Assembly: GCF_003597395.2 (NCBI RefSeq)
Contig: NC_133769.1
Location: 178,650,690 to 178,714,689 of the forward strand
Direction of reading: 5' to 3'
Source: Chelonoidis abingdonii
Lineage: Eukaryota > Chordata > Testudines > Testudinidae
DNA: 64,000 nucleotides
The notes below the pieces were generated by a model. The model did no database searches. It was not told where the DNA came from and worked only from the letters and a program-made list of their open reading frames with translations. Made by a program: the position numbers and the translations under genes. Shown piece after piece: positions 37,566 through 48,701 of this stretch (the stretch's first letter is position 1; each line of letters opens with the position of its first letter).

Positions 37566-37705
37566 ATGTGCAATAGGGTGACCGAGATAGCAAGTGTGAA
37601 AAATTGGGACGGGGGTGGGGGGTAATAGGAGCCTATGTAAGAAAAAGTCACAAATATAGAGACTGTCCCTATAAAATTGGGACATCTGGTCACCTTAATG
37701 TGCAA
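37566..37705 (-). mobile_element. 124-bp MITE with perfect 8-bp TSD
   Basis: The element at 37574-37697 has ends TAGGGTGACCG and CTGGTCACCTTA and is flanked by ATGTGCAA on both sides (37566-37573, 37698-37705). It is the same family, reversed, as the element that breaks the V exon of copy 2 (55503-55625). Confidence 0.85.
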
Positions 37706-38143
37706 AGACAGTCAGCATGATAGGTATGGACTCATAAATTCAGTTGGTGTATGGTTGTGTTGTGAAAATAGCTGCTGTGTAGATGTAGTTCACCAACTGA
37801 ACAGAAAAATGACTATATTTGTCACAAGGGCCTTACTCAGATCCAGAATAGTTTGCTTTTTTGTTGACACTGGCAGCTTTCATTTTCAGACAATAATAAT
37901 CACAGCAACCAAACAGTTTGATTTCAGGTACTGTACATACAGTTGATACTCAGGCATTCTCAGACTGCACCAAACTTTTACAAAACGCATGATTGCCATC
38001 CCCTAAGTCAGCTGAGTTATATGATAATGACAAAAACCTTTAATGCAGGTAAAAGTTTAGCTAGAAGAACTTCTGTCTTTGGACTGAATTCATTCCTATC
38101 ATGGCTCCACTAGAGTTATACCAACGTGGAATATGACCCAGTT

Positions 38144-38754
38144 GCTTTAAAAAAAGGATGGGCAAACTATGACCTGCGGGCCAGATCTGGCCTGCGAGCC
38201 ATTTTAAACTGGCCTGTGAGCCGCACCACGTGGCTCGGCCCTGCTCCGGCACTCCGGCACTCCGGCCAGGGCGCTGGATTGGGGGTACACAATGCGGCTC
38301 TGCCCTGCTCCGGCCAGGGCGCTGGGTTGGGGCCACACCACACTACTCCTAGAAGCCAGGGCATGGCCCCATTCCAGCTCTTACATGCTCTAATAGGAGC
38401 TGCAGGGGAGTGCCTGCAGATGAGGCAGTGTGTGAAGCCACCTGGCCGCACCTCCGCTTAGGAGCTGGAGAAGGGACATGCCACTGCTTCCAGGAGCCAC
38501 TTGAGGTAAGCGCCGCTCGCAGCCTGCATCCCCTCAGCCCATTGCCCCAGCCCGGATTCCCCTCCCACTCTCCAAACCCCTCGATCCTTGCTCAGAGCAC
38601 CCTCCTGCACCCCAAATCTCTCATCCCCAGCCCCACTCCAGAGCCCACACTCCCTCCCACATCCCAAACCTGATTCCGTGAGCATTCATGGCCCGTCATA
38701 CAATTTCTATTCTCCGATGTGGCTCTCGGGCCAAAAAGTTTCCCCTGCTTTAAA
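38144..38754. mobile_element. 595-bp hAT-like element with perfect TSD
   Basis: GCTTTAAA occurs at 38144-38151 and 38747-38754. Between them the element begins AAAAGGATGGGCAAACTATG and ends AAAGTTTCCCCT, related to the GGGCAAACT / AGTTTGCCC ends of this repeat class. The GC-rich interior has no gene. Confidence 0.8.
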
Positions 38755-39347
38755 GTAACGTTATAGTCAGATCCTCTTCTTGCCCAGTTATTCAGCTCCC
38801 TGTGTCCTTTTACATCACATGTTGACTTCATACAGACCAAAACAAGATTGTTTCTCCTCATAGCTCCTCAAGGGTAAGCCAAGCTACAGTACAGTGAGCT
38901 AGTGCCTATACTGACTCACAAATCTTCAACAGAATCACAAGCTTGCATCTGACCACAAAACCTTTGTTTCTGGTCATGTTGTATGAGGCAGAAGGAGCAC
39001 TGCTGGATTGTCAGAAACTGTGCTGGGTTTGCAATGCCAGCTGTTAGGAAAACTCATCTGACTTGTAAACTGGGCCACTTTAATTTGCAGACCCTGAGAA
39101 AAAAAATAGGGAATCCCACAGTTTTGTTGCGTAAGGTCACTTTTCTGACTCGACTGCACTTGAAGGGAAGTCAGAAAAACAGAAAAGATAAATAAAGCCT
39201 TGTTGTACCATTGGTTAGTGTATGATCTTTTTATACTGTCTGTATATGAGAGGAAATTACAAAAAGAACCACGTGTAACGCTAACAGAATGGGGCAGAAG
39301 GAATTTTAAATCAATTATTTTCTTTTGCCATTGTATTTTCATTTTAG

Positions 39348-39479
39348 GACAAGCAACAGTGGCCTCACCAGTTATCTCGCATGTACTGTTATTCACCATA
39401 GTGGGAGTGCATGTTGCTGTATTCATTGCTGTGTTGGGTTCACTTATGTGGCATTTTCGAAAGTGCAAACACAGAACAG
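39348..39479 (+). CDS. Exon 5: transmembrane segment (copy 1)
   Basis: The acceptor CATTTTAG precedes the exon and the donor G|GTAAGG follows it; phase 1, 44 residues. After a short linker (QATVASPVIS) comes a hydrophobic run of about 23 residues (from HVLLFTIVG to LGSLMW). It is followed by a basic stop-transfer motif, HFRKCKHR, with a cysteine at the inner leaflet that could be palmitoylated. This sets the topology as type I with the tail inside the cell. The in-frame text upstream of the acceptor is intron. Confidence 0.8.
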
Positions 39480-41313
39480 GTAAGGATTCCCTCTTCAACT
39501 CCGTAACAGAATGGGGTAAACCATTGTCACTAAAAATCAGTACATAGGGACAGTCCACCTTACATTGTGGTTCCTAAGTTATTTTTTGGCTAGCTCTGTT
39601 TTCCTGACTAAGGACCAGATTTTTAAAGGTGTTCAGTTGCTTAACTTCCATTGATTTTCTGTGGGAGTTAGGTGCCTAAATAACTAAAAATCTGGCCCTA
39701 ACACCCTAACTGTACCAGGAAGCTGCTGCCATCTAATAGGCTGTGGAATTTGGATTGCTTCAAAATGCAATCTCAGTCATGAGACTAGGATTTGGAAGAA
39801 TGGAATATAATGACCTGAGATAGAATTTGGCCACGATATCATGAGAACACTCTGACTTTTGTTAAACGGGCCCGGGATTTATAAAGGTCTGAAGTGTCCA
39901 GGACTTTAGTTTTGTGTCTCATGTAAGAGTTGTATCTCAAGCAGAAGAGTATCCCTGGCTTTGGGCTGAAGTGGTTCAGTAGTGACTACAGTTGCCAGAA
40001 CATTGCCATGTTTGAACACGGTTCTGAAAAGCTGAGTTTGCTGATCTGATGCTGATCAGTGAGTGTAGACTAAGACAAATTACATTCAGTGATGAGTCCT
40101 TAATCCTCGCTAGTTGACACAGGACTGAACACGATTTGTCCCAGTCTACACAGGCCTCTAAGTCATCGTCAGCACTGTGTCAGCTAACTCTGTCCCTCAG
40201 ACCCTTATTCAGCCATTGTATCACTTTGTAATGGGGTCGTAGCCCTACTGAATCTCCAATCCTCTCTGCTGCATCTGAGTTTAGACTGGAGATCTCCTGT
40301 CCAAGTACCGACAGACCATCTTTTAGCTCGAGAGTTTTGATAAGCACAAACCTCTATATGGCATTGTCATGGGCATGACTCTAGGGGATGGGAGTGAGGA
40401 GCAAATGCCTCGTAGTCTAGTTGAGGGGAGATAACTTTGTCTTTGTTTCCACACTCTCCTGCCTAGATGGGAGGAGGAGTTCAGTATGTCCCAGAAAGAC
40501 CTCCCTTAGGCAAGTCTCCCCATCCTCCAGAAGCCATTAGTCAGCTATTGACTGGAAGTGCTTTGCAGCACAGAGACAGAGGTGGTCATGCACACAGGCA
40601 GCATAAGGAGCAACAAGTAGGCCATGACGCATCTTTCCTGCCAGCTGTGTGAGGCAGGGAAGAGAGAGGAGACCAATCAGCCCTTTGCTCCCATACCCCA
40701 CAGGCAAATGGAGAGAGAGAGGGGGCAGTTCACCCCAGCATAGTATACAGGAAGGGCAGAGAGAAGGAATAAAAGTAGGAATAGAAGGGGAGAGCAGTAT
40801 TATTACCATCTGTAATGTCAACACACACACATTTTCAAAATAATGCACCTCTGGGAGGGTCAATGAAGAACAGATGTGGTCTTCCTGCTCCATGAGGGAG
40901 GTGAGAAATTCAGTGGGATGAATGGACAGGTCTTGGGGGGAGAGGGGAGGAGAATGTGAGAGTGAGGGGAAATCAAAGAGCAGAATAAAAGCAGAGCGAT
41001 CATCCTGAAGGGACAAGTAAACAGGCAGCAACGTATGAAATTGGAAAGGGAGGCAAAATGGGGGAAGCAAAATGTCCTGAATGGCAGAGTGGTAAGAAAT
41101 AATAGGCATAAACTGTGCAGTTCAAGAGGCATTAAAATTAGCTGTGTAACACATTCATTGTTTAAAATTCATCTTCTGGGCTTCACTTTCCCAGGACTCT
41201 TAGATACTAGGAGGGTTGATGGGAAGCAGGCCCCAGTAGATTGTGCTAGTTTTGTGTTTCATTGAGAGTCTTTCCCAAATGTCTACTGCTTTTCTTATTT
41301 TATTTGGGTTAAG
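39480..41313. other. Intron 5 of copy 1
   Basis: Non-coding, with a purine-rich stretch at 40640-41060 that yields artefactual minus-strand frames. A segment at 39610-39700 (AAATCTGGCCCTAAC type) is similar to others at 48260-48370 and looks like an old dispersed repeat. Confidence 0.45.
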
Positions 41314-41465
41314 GTCGCATGACAAACCTAAGCTTCCAGCACGTGACTTTGGGCCGAAGTGACTATAACGAGGACCATGTAGAATGTGGAGAAGGAGACA
41401 CGAGCAGCCCTGACCAAGGCGAGTATCCCGGTGGCCAGAGAATGGTTCTGGGACCAGGAGGGTAA
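41314..41465 (+). CDS. Exon 6S: short cytoplasmic tail, terminal (copy 1)
   Basis: The acceptor GGGTTAAG precedes the exon. It starts in phase 1, compatible with the transmembrane exon, and reaches a TAA at 41463-41465, adding 50 residues. It contains two tyrosines (SDYNED and GEYPGG) and ends MVLGPGG. Neither tyrosine fits the ITIM or ITSM consensus. A paralogous exon at 57652-57770 in copy 2 keeps the second half nearly unchanged. A weak donor (CCCG|GTGGCC at 41431), also phase 1, could instead make it internal, but the equivalent GT is absent in copy 2. I favour an alternative last exon. Confidence 0.6.
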
Positions 41466-43540
41466 AGACTCTGCTGACAACGTGATGTATTTGATACTGC
41501 TGGCTGTGTGTGAAGCAGAGCCCAGAGAGGAGAGGAATTCTTAATCATGAAATCAACTAGTATTATAGCAGTTACCTATCACAAGCCCTTAGAGATGGTA
41601 GCAGGGTATTCACACAAACACCGATACCGGCACTGAGCCCTAATACCATGGAGGTTGGCTGGCTCCATGTGCCTCCCCTTGTACACAGTTCCCCTCAGTG
41701 GTCCAAGTGTTAGGGCTGTTATAACAGGCCCTTTCTGCCCTTCACATCAAGCTCCCCATGGGGTAAGATTGCTAATAATGACAGAGTGCTGTAGATTAGT
41801 ACAGTGACACTCGATGCAGGCTTTTGGCCCTCTCAGCCCTCTTTTTTCAATATCTTTCCCAGGGTGGGTTGACTTCTATGCCTGATAAGTTTGCACTGGG
41901 TGAGTTTCTTCTGGGCTGTCAAGAGAATTGCTGGCAGTGGTACCACAGCCATACGCACGTTACATACAGTAAGTGCCATTGGCAGTGGCCAGGAGGAGCA
42001 GAGCTGGCTGCCCCACTGCCAATGCAGGTTTGGAGTGAGTGACGTGATCTGGTGCACAGGGGTCACAGTGCCAAATCGGAGCCGCACCGCAACCGCCATG
42101 TACCTCATCACAATGCTACTCACTCAGTTTTGGCCCCACAGCTCCCTGTCACGATGGAAGGTAGGTGAGGCCAAACCTGAGTAGGTGGTGGGGTCTGCAG
42201 CACTTCTCACTGCTGCTATGGGTCTGGCTTCTGTACTAGGAATCCCCCCACGGGCTTGCTCAGGCTCACCCCACTTCCAGAGCCTATGTCCCCCACAGAC
42301 TGGAAATGTAGGGCTGAGCATGGCACAGATTCAGCGGGCAAGGTGCTGGGGCCAGCAGCTTCAGTGGGGATGGCTCCACAGGTACTGATGGTGTATATCA
42401 GGGGAAAAGTTTTTCTTCTCTTTAGCTCTATTTGGTCACCCTTCTCTTCTTCCTTTATCTCCCTCGCCTCCCATTAAAAAGGCCTATCTTGAAAAGGCCC
42501 ATTGCACTGATAAGGACTATTCCTCCTTCTGCTTCAGAGCAAGTCATCTCCTGACCTATTATTAGTGTGTTCCTCACAAATAGCACCTCCATCGGCATTG
42601 CAAGAGCATGGACAACTTGCCCAACACCATCAGTAGGAATCAGGGGGACCACAGAGATTTTCCAAAAACAGTTAAAAATGTTATTTCTAATATGTGTCCC
42701 TTAGGAGCTATAGGGCCTTCACTGTGGGTGCAACTCAGTTCCAGCAGGTGCAAACTGAACAGTGCAAAACCAAGAGAAACAACACATTCACCCAGGTTAC
42801 TCAAGTGAAGTAACTGCATTCCACCAGCCCCTCTGCCCACACACTCTGTAACAGCAGGGATTGCAGAGCACAGTGAATAGAGCTCTCTGGAGCTCAGCTG
42901 TTCCACTTCATAGGAAGTGGCAGAACTGTTGGTTTTGGTTCACATGCCCATGAATTTTGAGATCTACTGAACCCAAATCTGAAAGCAAAACTGAGCCAGA
43001 ACTCCAGAAGCCTCCTGAATTGTGCTTGGTTTCAAGTTGTAACAATGGGACTCAACTGAGTTTTGCTTGGTTTCCACTCCAAACAATAACTCTCCTTGGT
43101 ACCTGGAACTCAGTCCAAATTCACTGAAATGCCTAGAAATCTCTGCCTGAGTTTTGAGTTTGAAACAAAACCTTGCCACCAGCTCTAATGGGGCATCAGG
43201 GGAAGTAACCTGCTGAATGGAACTCTTCAGTAGGAACTATCAGGGATATGCATGGGTCTGAGGTTCTGATACTAGGCTCTGATGTACTGTATGGATTTAT
43301 TCATATTCAGAAATCATATATTTTAAACACAGATAGAGAGCCTGAAAAATCTCAGAAAAATGGATAAAGGACCCCATGTGAGACTTGGTGACGTCTAGTC
43401 TGACCCTAGTCTGTAAGAAATATCAATTTCCATTGATTATATCAAGGGTGAGCCATGTTTTTAGGCCACAGGTGTGTGCAATAATGTAGAACATGAACCA
43501 TGGCTTGGAAAAAAATGGAAGGAAATCAAATGGGGCTCTC
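41466..43540. other. Conserved non-coding block after exon 6S, then unassigned sequence
   Basis: The first 300 bases match copy 2 (57771-58110) in order: GAAGCAGAGCCCAGA, GGAATTCTTAA, AACTAGTAT and ACACAAACAC. The conservation continues past the stop codons of both copies, so it does not by itself prove the exon. If exon 6S is terminal this is its 3' UTR; I see no close AATAAA. The rest is unassigned. Confidence 0.45.
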
Positions 43541-43866
43541 ACACCTACCAGGGGCAGCTCCAAACCCCAGCATGCCAAGCGTGTGCTTGGGGCGGCATGC
43601 CGCAGGGGCGCTCTGCCGGTCTCCAGGAGGGCGGCAGGCGGCTCCGGTGGACGTCCTGCAGGCGTGCCTGCCGAGGGTCCGCTGGCGTGCCTGCGGGAGG
43701 TCCACCAAAGCCGCAGGACCAGTGAACCGTGAGACCAGCAGACCCTCCTCAGGCACGCCTGCAGGAGGTCCACCGGAGCAGCCTACCACCCTCCCGGCAA
43801 GCGCCCCCCATGGCATGCCGCCATGCTTGGGGTGGCGAAATGTCTAGAGCCGCCCCTGACACCTAC
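43541..43866. mobile_element. 310-bp TIR element with perfect TSD
   Basis: ACACCTAC flanks the element on both sides (43541-43548 and 43859-43866). The ends are CAGGGGCAGCTCC and AGAGCCGCCCCTG, clearly inverted. The interior contains GCGTGCCTGC and GGTCCACC blocks that read open in several frames on both strands; none is a gene. Confidence 0.85.
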
Positions 43867-45168
43867 TCATGTGAAACCCAAGAGAATTAGATGCAGCTGC
43901 TATTGAATTGGGCTGCCACTAGCATTACTCAGTCTCTGGCCTCATATGAGTCACTGCCTGTCAAGCCAGTGCCTCGGCATTGCTGTATTCATCCACCAGC
44001 CCCAGGAAATGAACTTCTAAAAATACAAGCTTTCCAATGGGGAATAATTTATACAACAATTTATAATCATTGTAGTGTGAAAATGCTGCAACTGTGTATG
44101 ATAAAGAGTCTTTCCTGGCCAAATGCCCTGTCTCTCCTCCTCTTGATGCTGTGGCTCAAACCTCAGTTTTATTTTTTTATCTCTGAAAACATCTTTACCC
44201 AGCTTACAGTTGTCACTGAGGCAGGCAGGCATCTCAGAGCACCAAGGCATTGCCCAGGGAGGAGACCAAACTCAGAGTATCAAGGCAATATCCAGACAGG
44301 AAGGCATTTTGTGAACCACTAGCCCGGAACCCAGGCCGTAGGGCACTCTCTGAGCTGCTAGCCCAATGCTCAGGTCTTAGGACACTGTGAGTCACCAGCC
44401 CAGGGATGTCAAACTCACTCTGAAGAGGTCAGATTCCATTTTTAATTATGCTTAGTGGAACGGGACATAAATATAGGACTACACGCTCTTCTCAGTCCAG
44501 AGCTGATTTCCCACTGATGTCAATGCGAAATTTGCCCCAAGAACAAGAGGGAGAATATGGCCTTTATGTGGTAACTAAAGTTAATATTTTTATTTTATTA
44601 TTTATCCAGTGCCTTAGTGTTTCATTTGGCATCAATCAGCAAAAAGAGAGCATATGATTGTCCTTTCTTTCTCTACCTTCCACATCCTCCTTTCTCTGTT
44701 TCTCCTCCTCCCCCCATCTTTGTGTGTCTCTTATGTTCTTCCCTCTGCATTTCCTTCCCTGCAGCCACTCCTGTCCCATGCAGTACCACCTTTGCAGGGG
44801 CTTTGGTCCCATCACCTTTCACTATGCTGTAGCAGCCTCCACACACACAGTGAGTTCCGACATGGCAAGCTGGTGCACTGTAGATTCACACCCTGGCTTG
44901 CCACGCAGTAACTCACCGTGTAGACAAGCCTTTGGTTCATGTTTGGGAGGTGTGTTTTGGTTTTTTTTTTTTGCAGTCGTGAAAGCTAGAAACTTACCTT
45001 TTTTTCTAAATTAAAGATTCTACCCAATCTTAATATATCATGTGGGCATCCTAAATACATGAGAAGGGTGGAATCAGGCCCACTTGCCATATGTTTGACA
45101 ACCCTACCCTAGGGCAATGCTTGCTTTCTGTGTCTGTGTACTTAGATATATTTTGCTCTCTTGGTTAG
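43867..45168. other. Intron, no exon seen
   Basis: Non-coding. The end of another TIR element (CACCGTGTAGACAAGCCT) lies at 44917-44934 without a clear left end. A C/T-rich stretch at 44660-44770 gives artefactual open frames. Confidence 0.4.
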
Positions 45169-45327
45169 AAAAGAATGGAAATCCAGCTTCACAGGAACCA
45201 GAGGCTGCAAACTCCACTAAGCAAGAGAATGAAGCTTTCATTAAGAATGCTAAAGAGACTGAAGCGGCAACAGCTGCAAGCTTTTACACCGAGCAACCTC
45301 TGACTTTGAATATCTCCACTTTCCAAG
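45169..45327 (+). CDS. Exon 6L: first exon of the long cytoplasmic tail (copy 1)
   Basis: The acceptor TTGGTTAG precedes the exon and the donor CAAG|GTAAGC follows it; phase 1 at both ends, 53 residues. The sequence is hydrophilic, rich in Glu, Ala, Asn and Thr (NPASQEPEAANSTK, AKETEAATAASFYTEQPL). It has one tyrosine, with glutamine at +3 (a Y-x-x-Q arrangement). It can join directly to the transmembrane exon, skipping exon 6S, and reads in frame into exon 7. I do not recognise a family. In copy 2 the bases around the donor (58155-58165) are recognisable but without GTAAG, and the exon body appears lost. Confidence 0.6.
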
Positions 45328-48300
45328 GTAAGCGGAGAGAGAAAAAAACCCAAACCACATTTCAAACAGGAAAGCCGATTATTTTACCTAACTGAAGAGT
45401 TTCCTGTGATGCTGAAGTCCAGGGTTCTCTTAGATGCGATTGCAGCGTAACTGTAATGAACTCTATTTCGAGTCTTGTGGGAGGCTGAAGCTACAGATCG
45501 AGTGGTGCCGCAGGACTCAGTGCATAGTCTGTGCTCCAGGTGACTATATTTGGCTAACACACACATATGCTATGTACAGTTGCTCCAAAATTAATGATAC
45601 CACAAGCCAAGGGTCTTCTCAGCCAATCAGAGCAACAGCCAGGTTTGGTCTCTCTGAAATGCTTTGCTGACATCACTAACTGGTGCTGAAGCAAGAAGCA
45701 CTAAAACCATGACCAGCATCCTGCTCCCACTAAATAACTGTATTGGAAAGAAGCAGCTTGTAAATGAAAGCTCTGTGTTTGTTCAATAATAGTTATAATT
45801 ATTAATACTTATTTCCAGAATGCCCTTCACAGTGGTATCTGGGTGCATTTAAATAGCTTAAATAGAAGCACTGATATTCCTAAACAGGAGTAAAGCCCAC
45901 TAGACTCCCCTGCTGCCTGCAGCTTTGGGAAAGAGGGTGGACAGGCATTTGGCCACTCTGCCCAGGATTACATAGCACAATGAGTTGGAACCCTGGGAAG
46001 GATGCATCTTGTAACTCTTTCTGAATGTGGCTGGCTAGATTTGTACTTAAGTGTATCGCTCAGCTTGCAATCCTCTAGCCCAGCCTTCCACTGGAAGAGC
46101 TTAAGGCATTTTGCAAACTTTAATAAATTAAGCTCTGTGAGGCACAGCAGGTGATTATTATCTCTGATTTACAGATAGGGAAATTGAGTGACTTGCTTGA
46201 GGTCGCTTTGTTCTGTTTTGGAGCCAAGAATAAAATTGCTGGCCAGCACCTCTAGTCCACATTCCCTCTTCTAATAGTTATGAAGACAGAGACTAGAACA
46301 GTGAAGTTATAAATAGACACAGTGTCATACGTCCTTACTTCCTGTTATTTCTTTTCACCATGTTTGCTCTTCTTCATCTGTTTTCTCCTTCTCTGCACTA
46401 CCTTTTTAACCAAAAGTAGCCATCGGGGCCCACAAAGTCCCAAATGGCCACCAGTCCCACCCTGATTTTGGGACCGTATCAATGCCAATGCTAAGACCAG
46501 GTGTAATATAAAGCAGAAAGCAAGTCTCTAGACTTTCTTCTTGTGGGGAGACCCTGGAAAATGTAACTAATGCAATCTGCTTGCGTGAGTTTGGCAGCTT
46601 GTCCCTTGCTTAAGAGCTTCAGCCAGTTACCTCCAGGAGTCAGGAGGAATATTTTTCCCAGTGCACAATTGGTCAGATGTATTTTGAGTGGTTTATTTTG
46701 CCCTCCTCTGAAGCATCAGTGATTGACCACAGTTGGAAACAGGACACTGGACGGGGCAGATCAGGGCTCTGAGATGATACAGAGATTCCTCTGTCTAGAT
46801 GTCAGGCTGGTGTGCCTTGTTCATCTGCTCAGGGTCAAACAGATTGCCAGATTTGGGGTTGGTAAGGAATTTTCACTCAGGTCAGATTGACAGAGATCTT
46901 GTTGTTTTTTTCTCCCCTCTGCAGCATGGGGGCATGGATCCCCTGCTGGACCATCTGGGCATCTCTCACTTAATCAGTTCACTGCCATTGCAAAGGCTTC
47001 AGGCACTGGTGGCCTTGATCCTTCCAGTTCTCTGTCTGTGGCACATAACATTTTAGTCTCCTGAAGACTGAAATGCTTTAGTTTACCTAAAGCAGTTGGA
47101 TGAAGCTTAAGGATCTGTGATATATATGAGGTCAGACTAGATGACCGAATTGTTCCTTCTGGCTTTAATGTCTGTGAAAACTATACTTTTTCCTGAAACT
47201 CTCATGTTATTCAGCATCCTCACATACAGCTTCCAAGGCTGGGCTATGTGGTGAGTGAATCCCACAGCAATTTGAAGCTGTGGGGGATGCTGCTGACAAC
47301 TCTAGGGATGCTGTAAGCTCCCTCTGGGCTGTCAGTCAGCTGCTTGTAGCTGAGCCATTTCCTTGGTGAACAGTCCTGGCCACACAAGATGCTATCTTAT
47401 AGCTTGAAAGGCAGTGTGGGATAGTGGAGTAAACATGGGCCAGGGAGCAAGGGACTTCTGCATTTTAACCCTGAATCTGCTCCCTCTGTCACCTTGGGCA
47501 AGTCTCTCAAACTTTCTGCCTCAATTTTCCCATCTGTACAACTGGGCTAGCAATACTAACTTCCCTCACAGTGAGATGGTAGCTAACATCTGTAGTGTGC
47601 TATGTAAGTGGCAAGTATTAAGAATGAAGAGAGCTTTGGGAGAACCTTGGGGCATTAGGGAAAGAGACAACCTAACAGAAGAAGGAGTGGAGGGGTGGAT
47701 AACAGGATGAATATGAAAGAAAAAGGAAAGGAAAGAAGATGCTGCTTTCTAAGGAAAAGAAAGAGAGGTGAGTAATGAAGAAGAGAGAAAAACATTACCC
47801 AGGAAGAAGAGAATTGCACAGAGAAGAAAAGTATGAGGTAGAGAATGAAAGGAGTGGGATGAAGGAATAGAAGAGAATGGGCAAGAAATCTCATGTATGA
47901 CTTTTAGCTTAGTGACATTTATGCTTCTCTGGTATAAAGCACTTCCATGGAAACATATCACTTCTCTGTACATTTGGGGCAGTGGTATTTTAAACCCTTG
48001 TTGGTATTCTAATATTGCTGGCTTCTCTGGCTTCTATATTTAAATAAAAGGAGCAGAAGACAGAGAAAATAACCTAAAATGCACAAAGAAAGCACAGACC
48101 CGTGCAACTCACTGGGCCAAATTCTGCAGTGATGTAAAGATATGGTTTAAATGGGCCAGAAAAAAAGGGCAAATAAGTGTAAGGGGTAAAACATTGTGTG
48201 ACCCACTCCTCCAGTGTAAATTTCATTAACATATACTTCAGTGAGTGTGCCAATGAGAATCTGGGCCTCGATTTTTAAAACAGTTCAGCTCACATTTAGG

Positions 48301-48701
48301 CACCTAAATAGGGCCTAGATTTTGAAAGAGTTCAGCACTCAGTGTGCTGTGACCTTCTGAAAATCTGTCCCTAATAGGGGGAGTAGGATGGTATATAGAA
48401 AGAACAGCAATGAACGAAGAGTATAATATACTAAGAGAGAACTGCTTTTTATTACACTATCCTGTTAGAGATTTTTCTTGATACTCCCCCCCATCTTTTC
48501 TTCAATGTGTAAATTCCAGTGTACTCATTTTGCACACTCAGAGTGCCAAATTGGAATAAATGACATTCCTTTGCCACTTACACCCACGTCCACAGTTTAG
48601 GTTACCCCAAACTTCGGCCCACCTTATATAATCCATGTTTAAATGGTAGGAGAATAATGTATAATACGAGGTATGTTATTAATTTACTTTCTTCCTTCAA
48701 G
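45328..48701. other. Intron between the tail exons (copy 1)
   Basis: The first 450 bases (45340-45800) are shared with copy 2 (58140-58590), including the block CTTCTCAGCCAATCAGAGCA. A MIR-like SINE lies at about 46080-46260 (minus sense, GATTTACAGATAGGGAAATTG) and another in the opposite sense at about 47480-47590. A GA-rich tract spans 47640-47890. Short open frames here are unsupported. Confidence 0.5.

Noticed and set aside
39200..39347. In-frame coding text before the transmembrane exon
   Set aside because: Intron sequence that happens to be open; the ATTTTAG acceptor gives the phase-1 start at 39348.
45117..45168. Hydrophobic in-frame leader before exon 6L, which might be read as a membrane segment
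   Set aside because: It lies upstream of the TTGGTTAG acceptor, and a pyrimidine-rich tract translates as hydrophobic residues.
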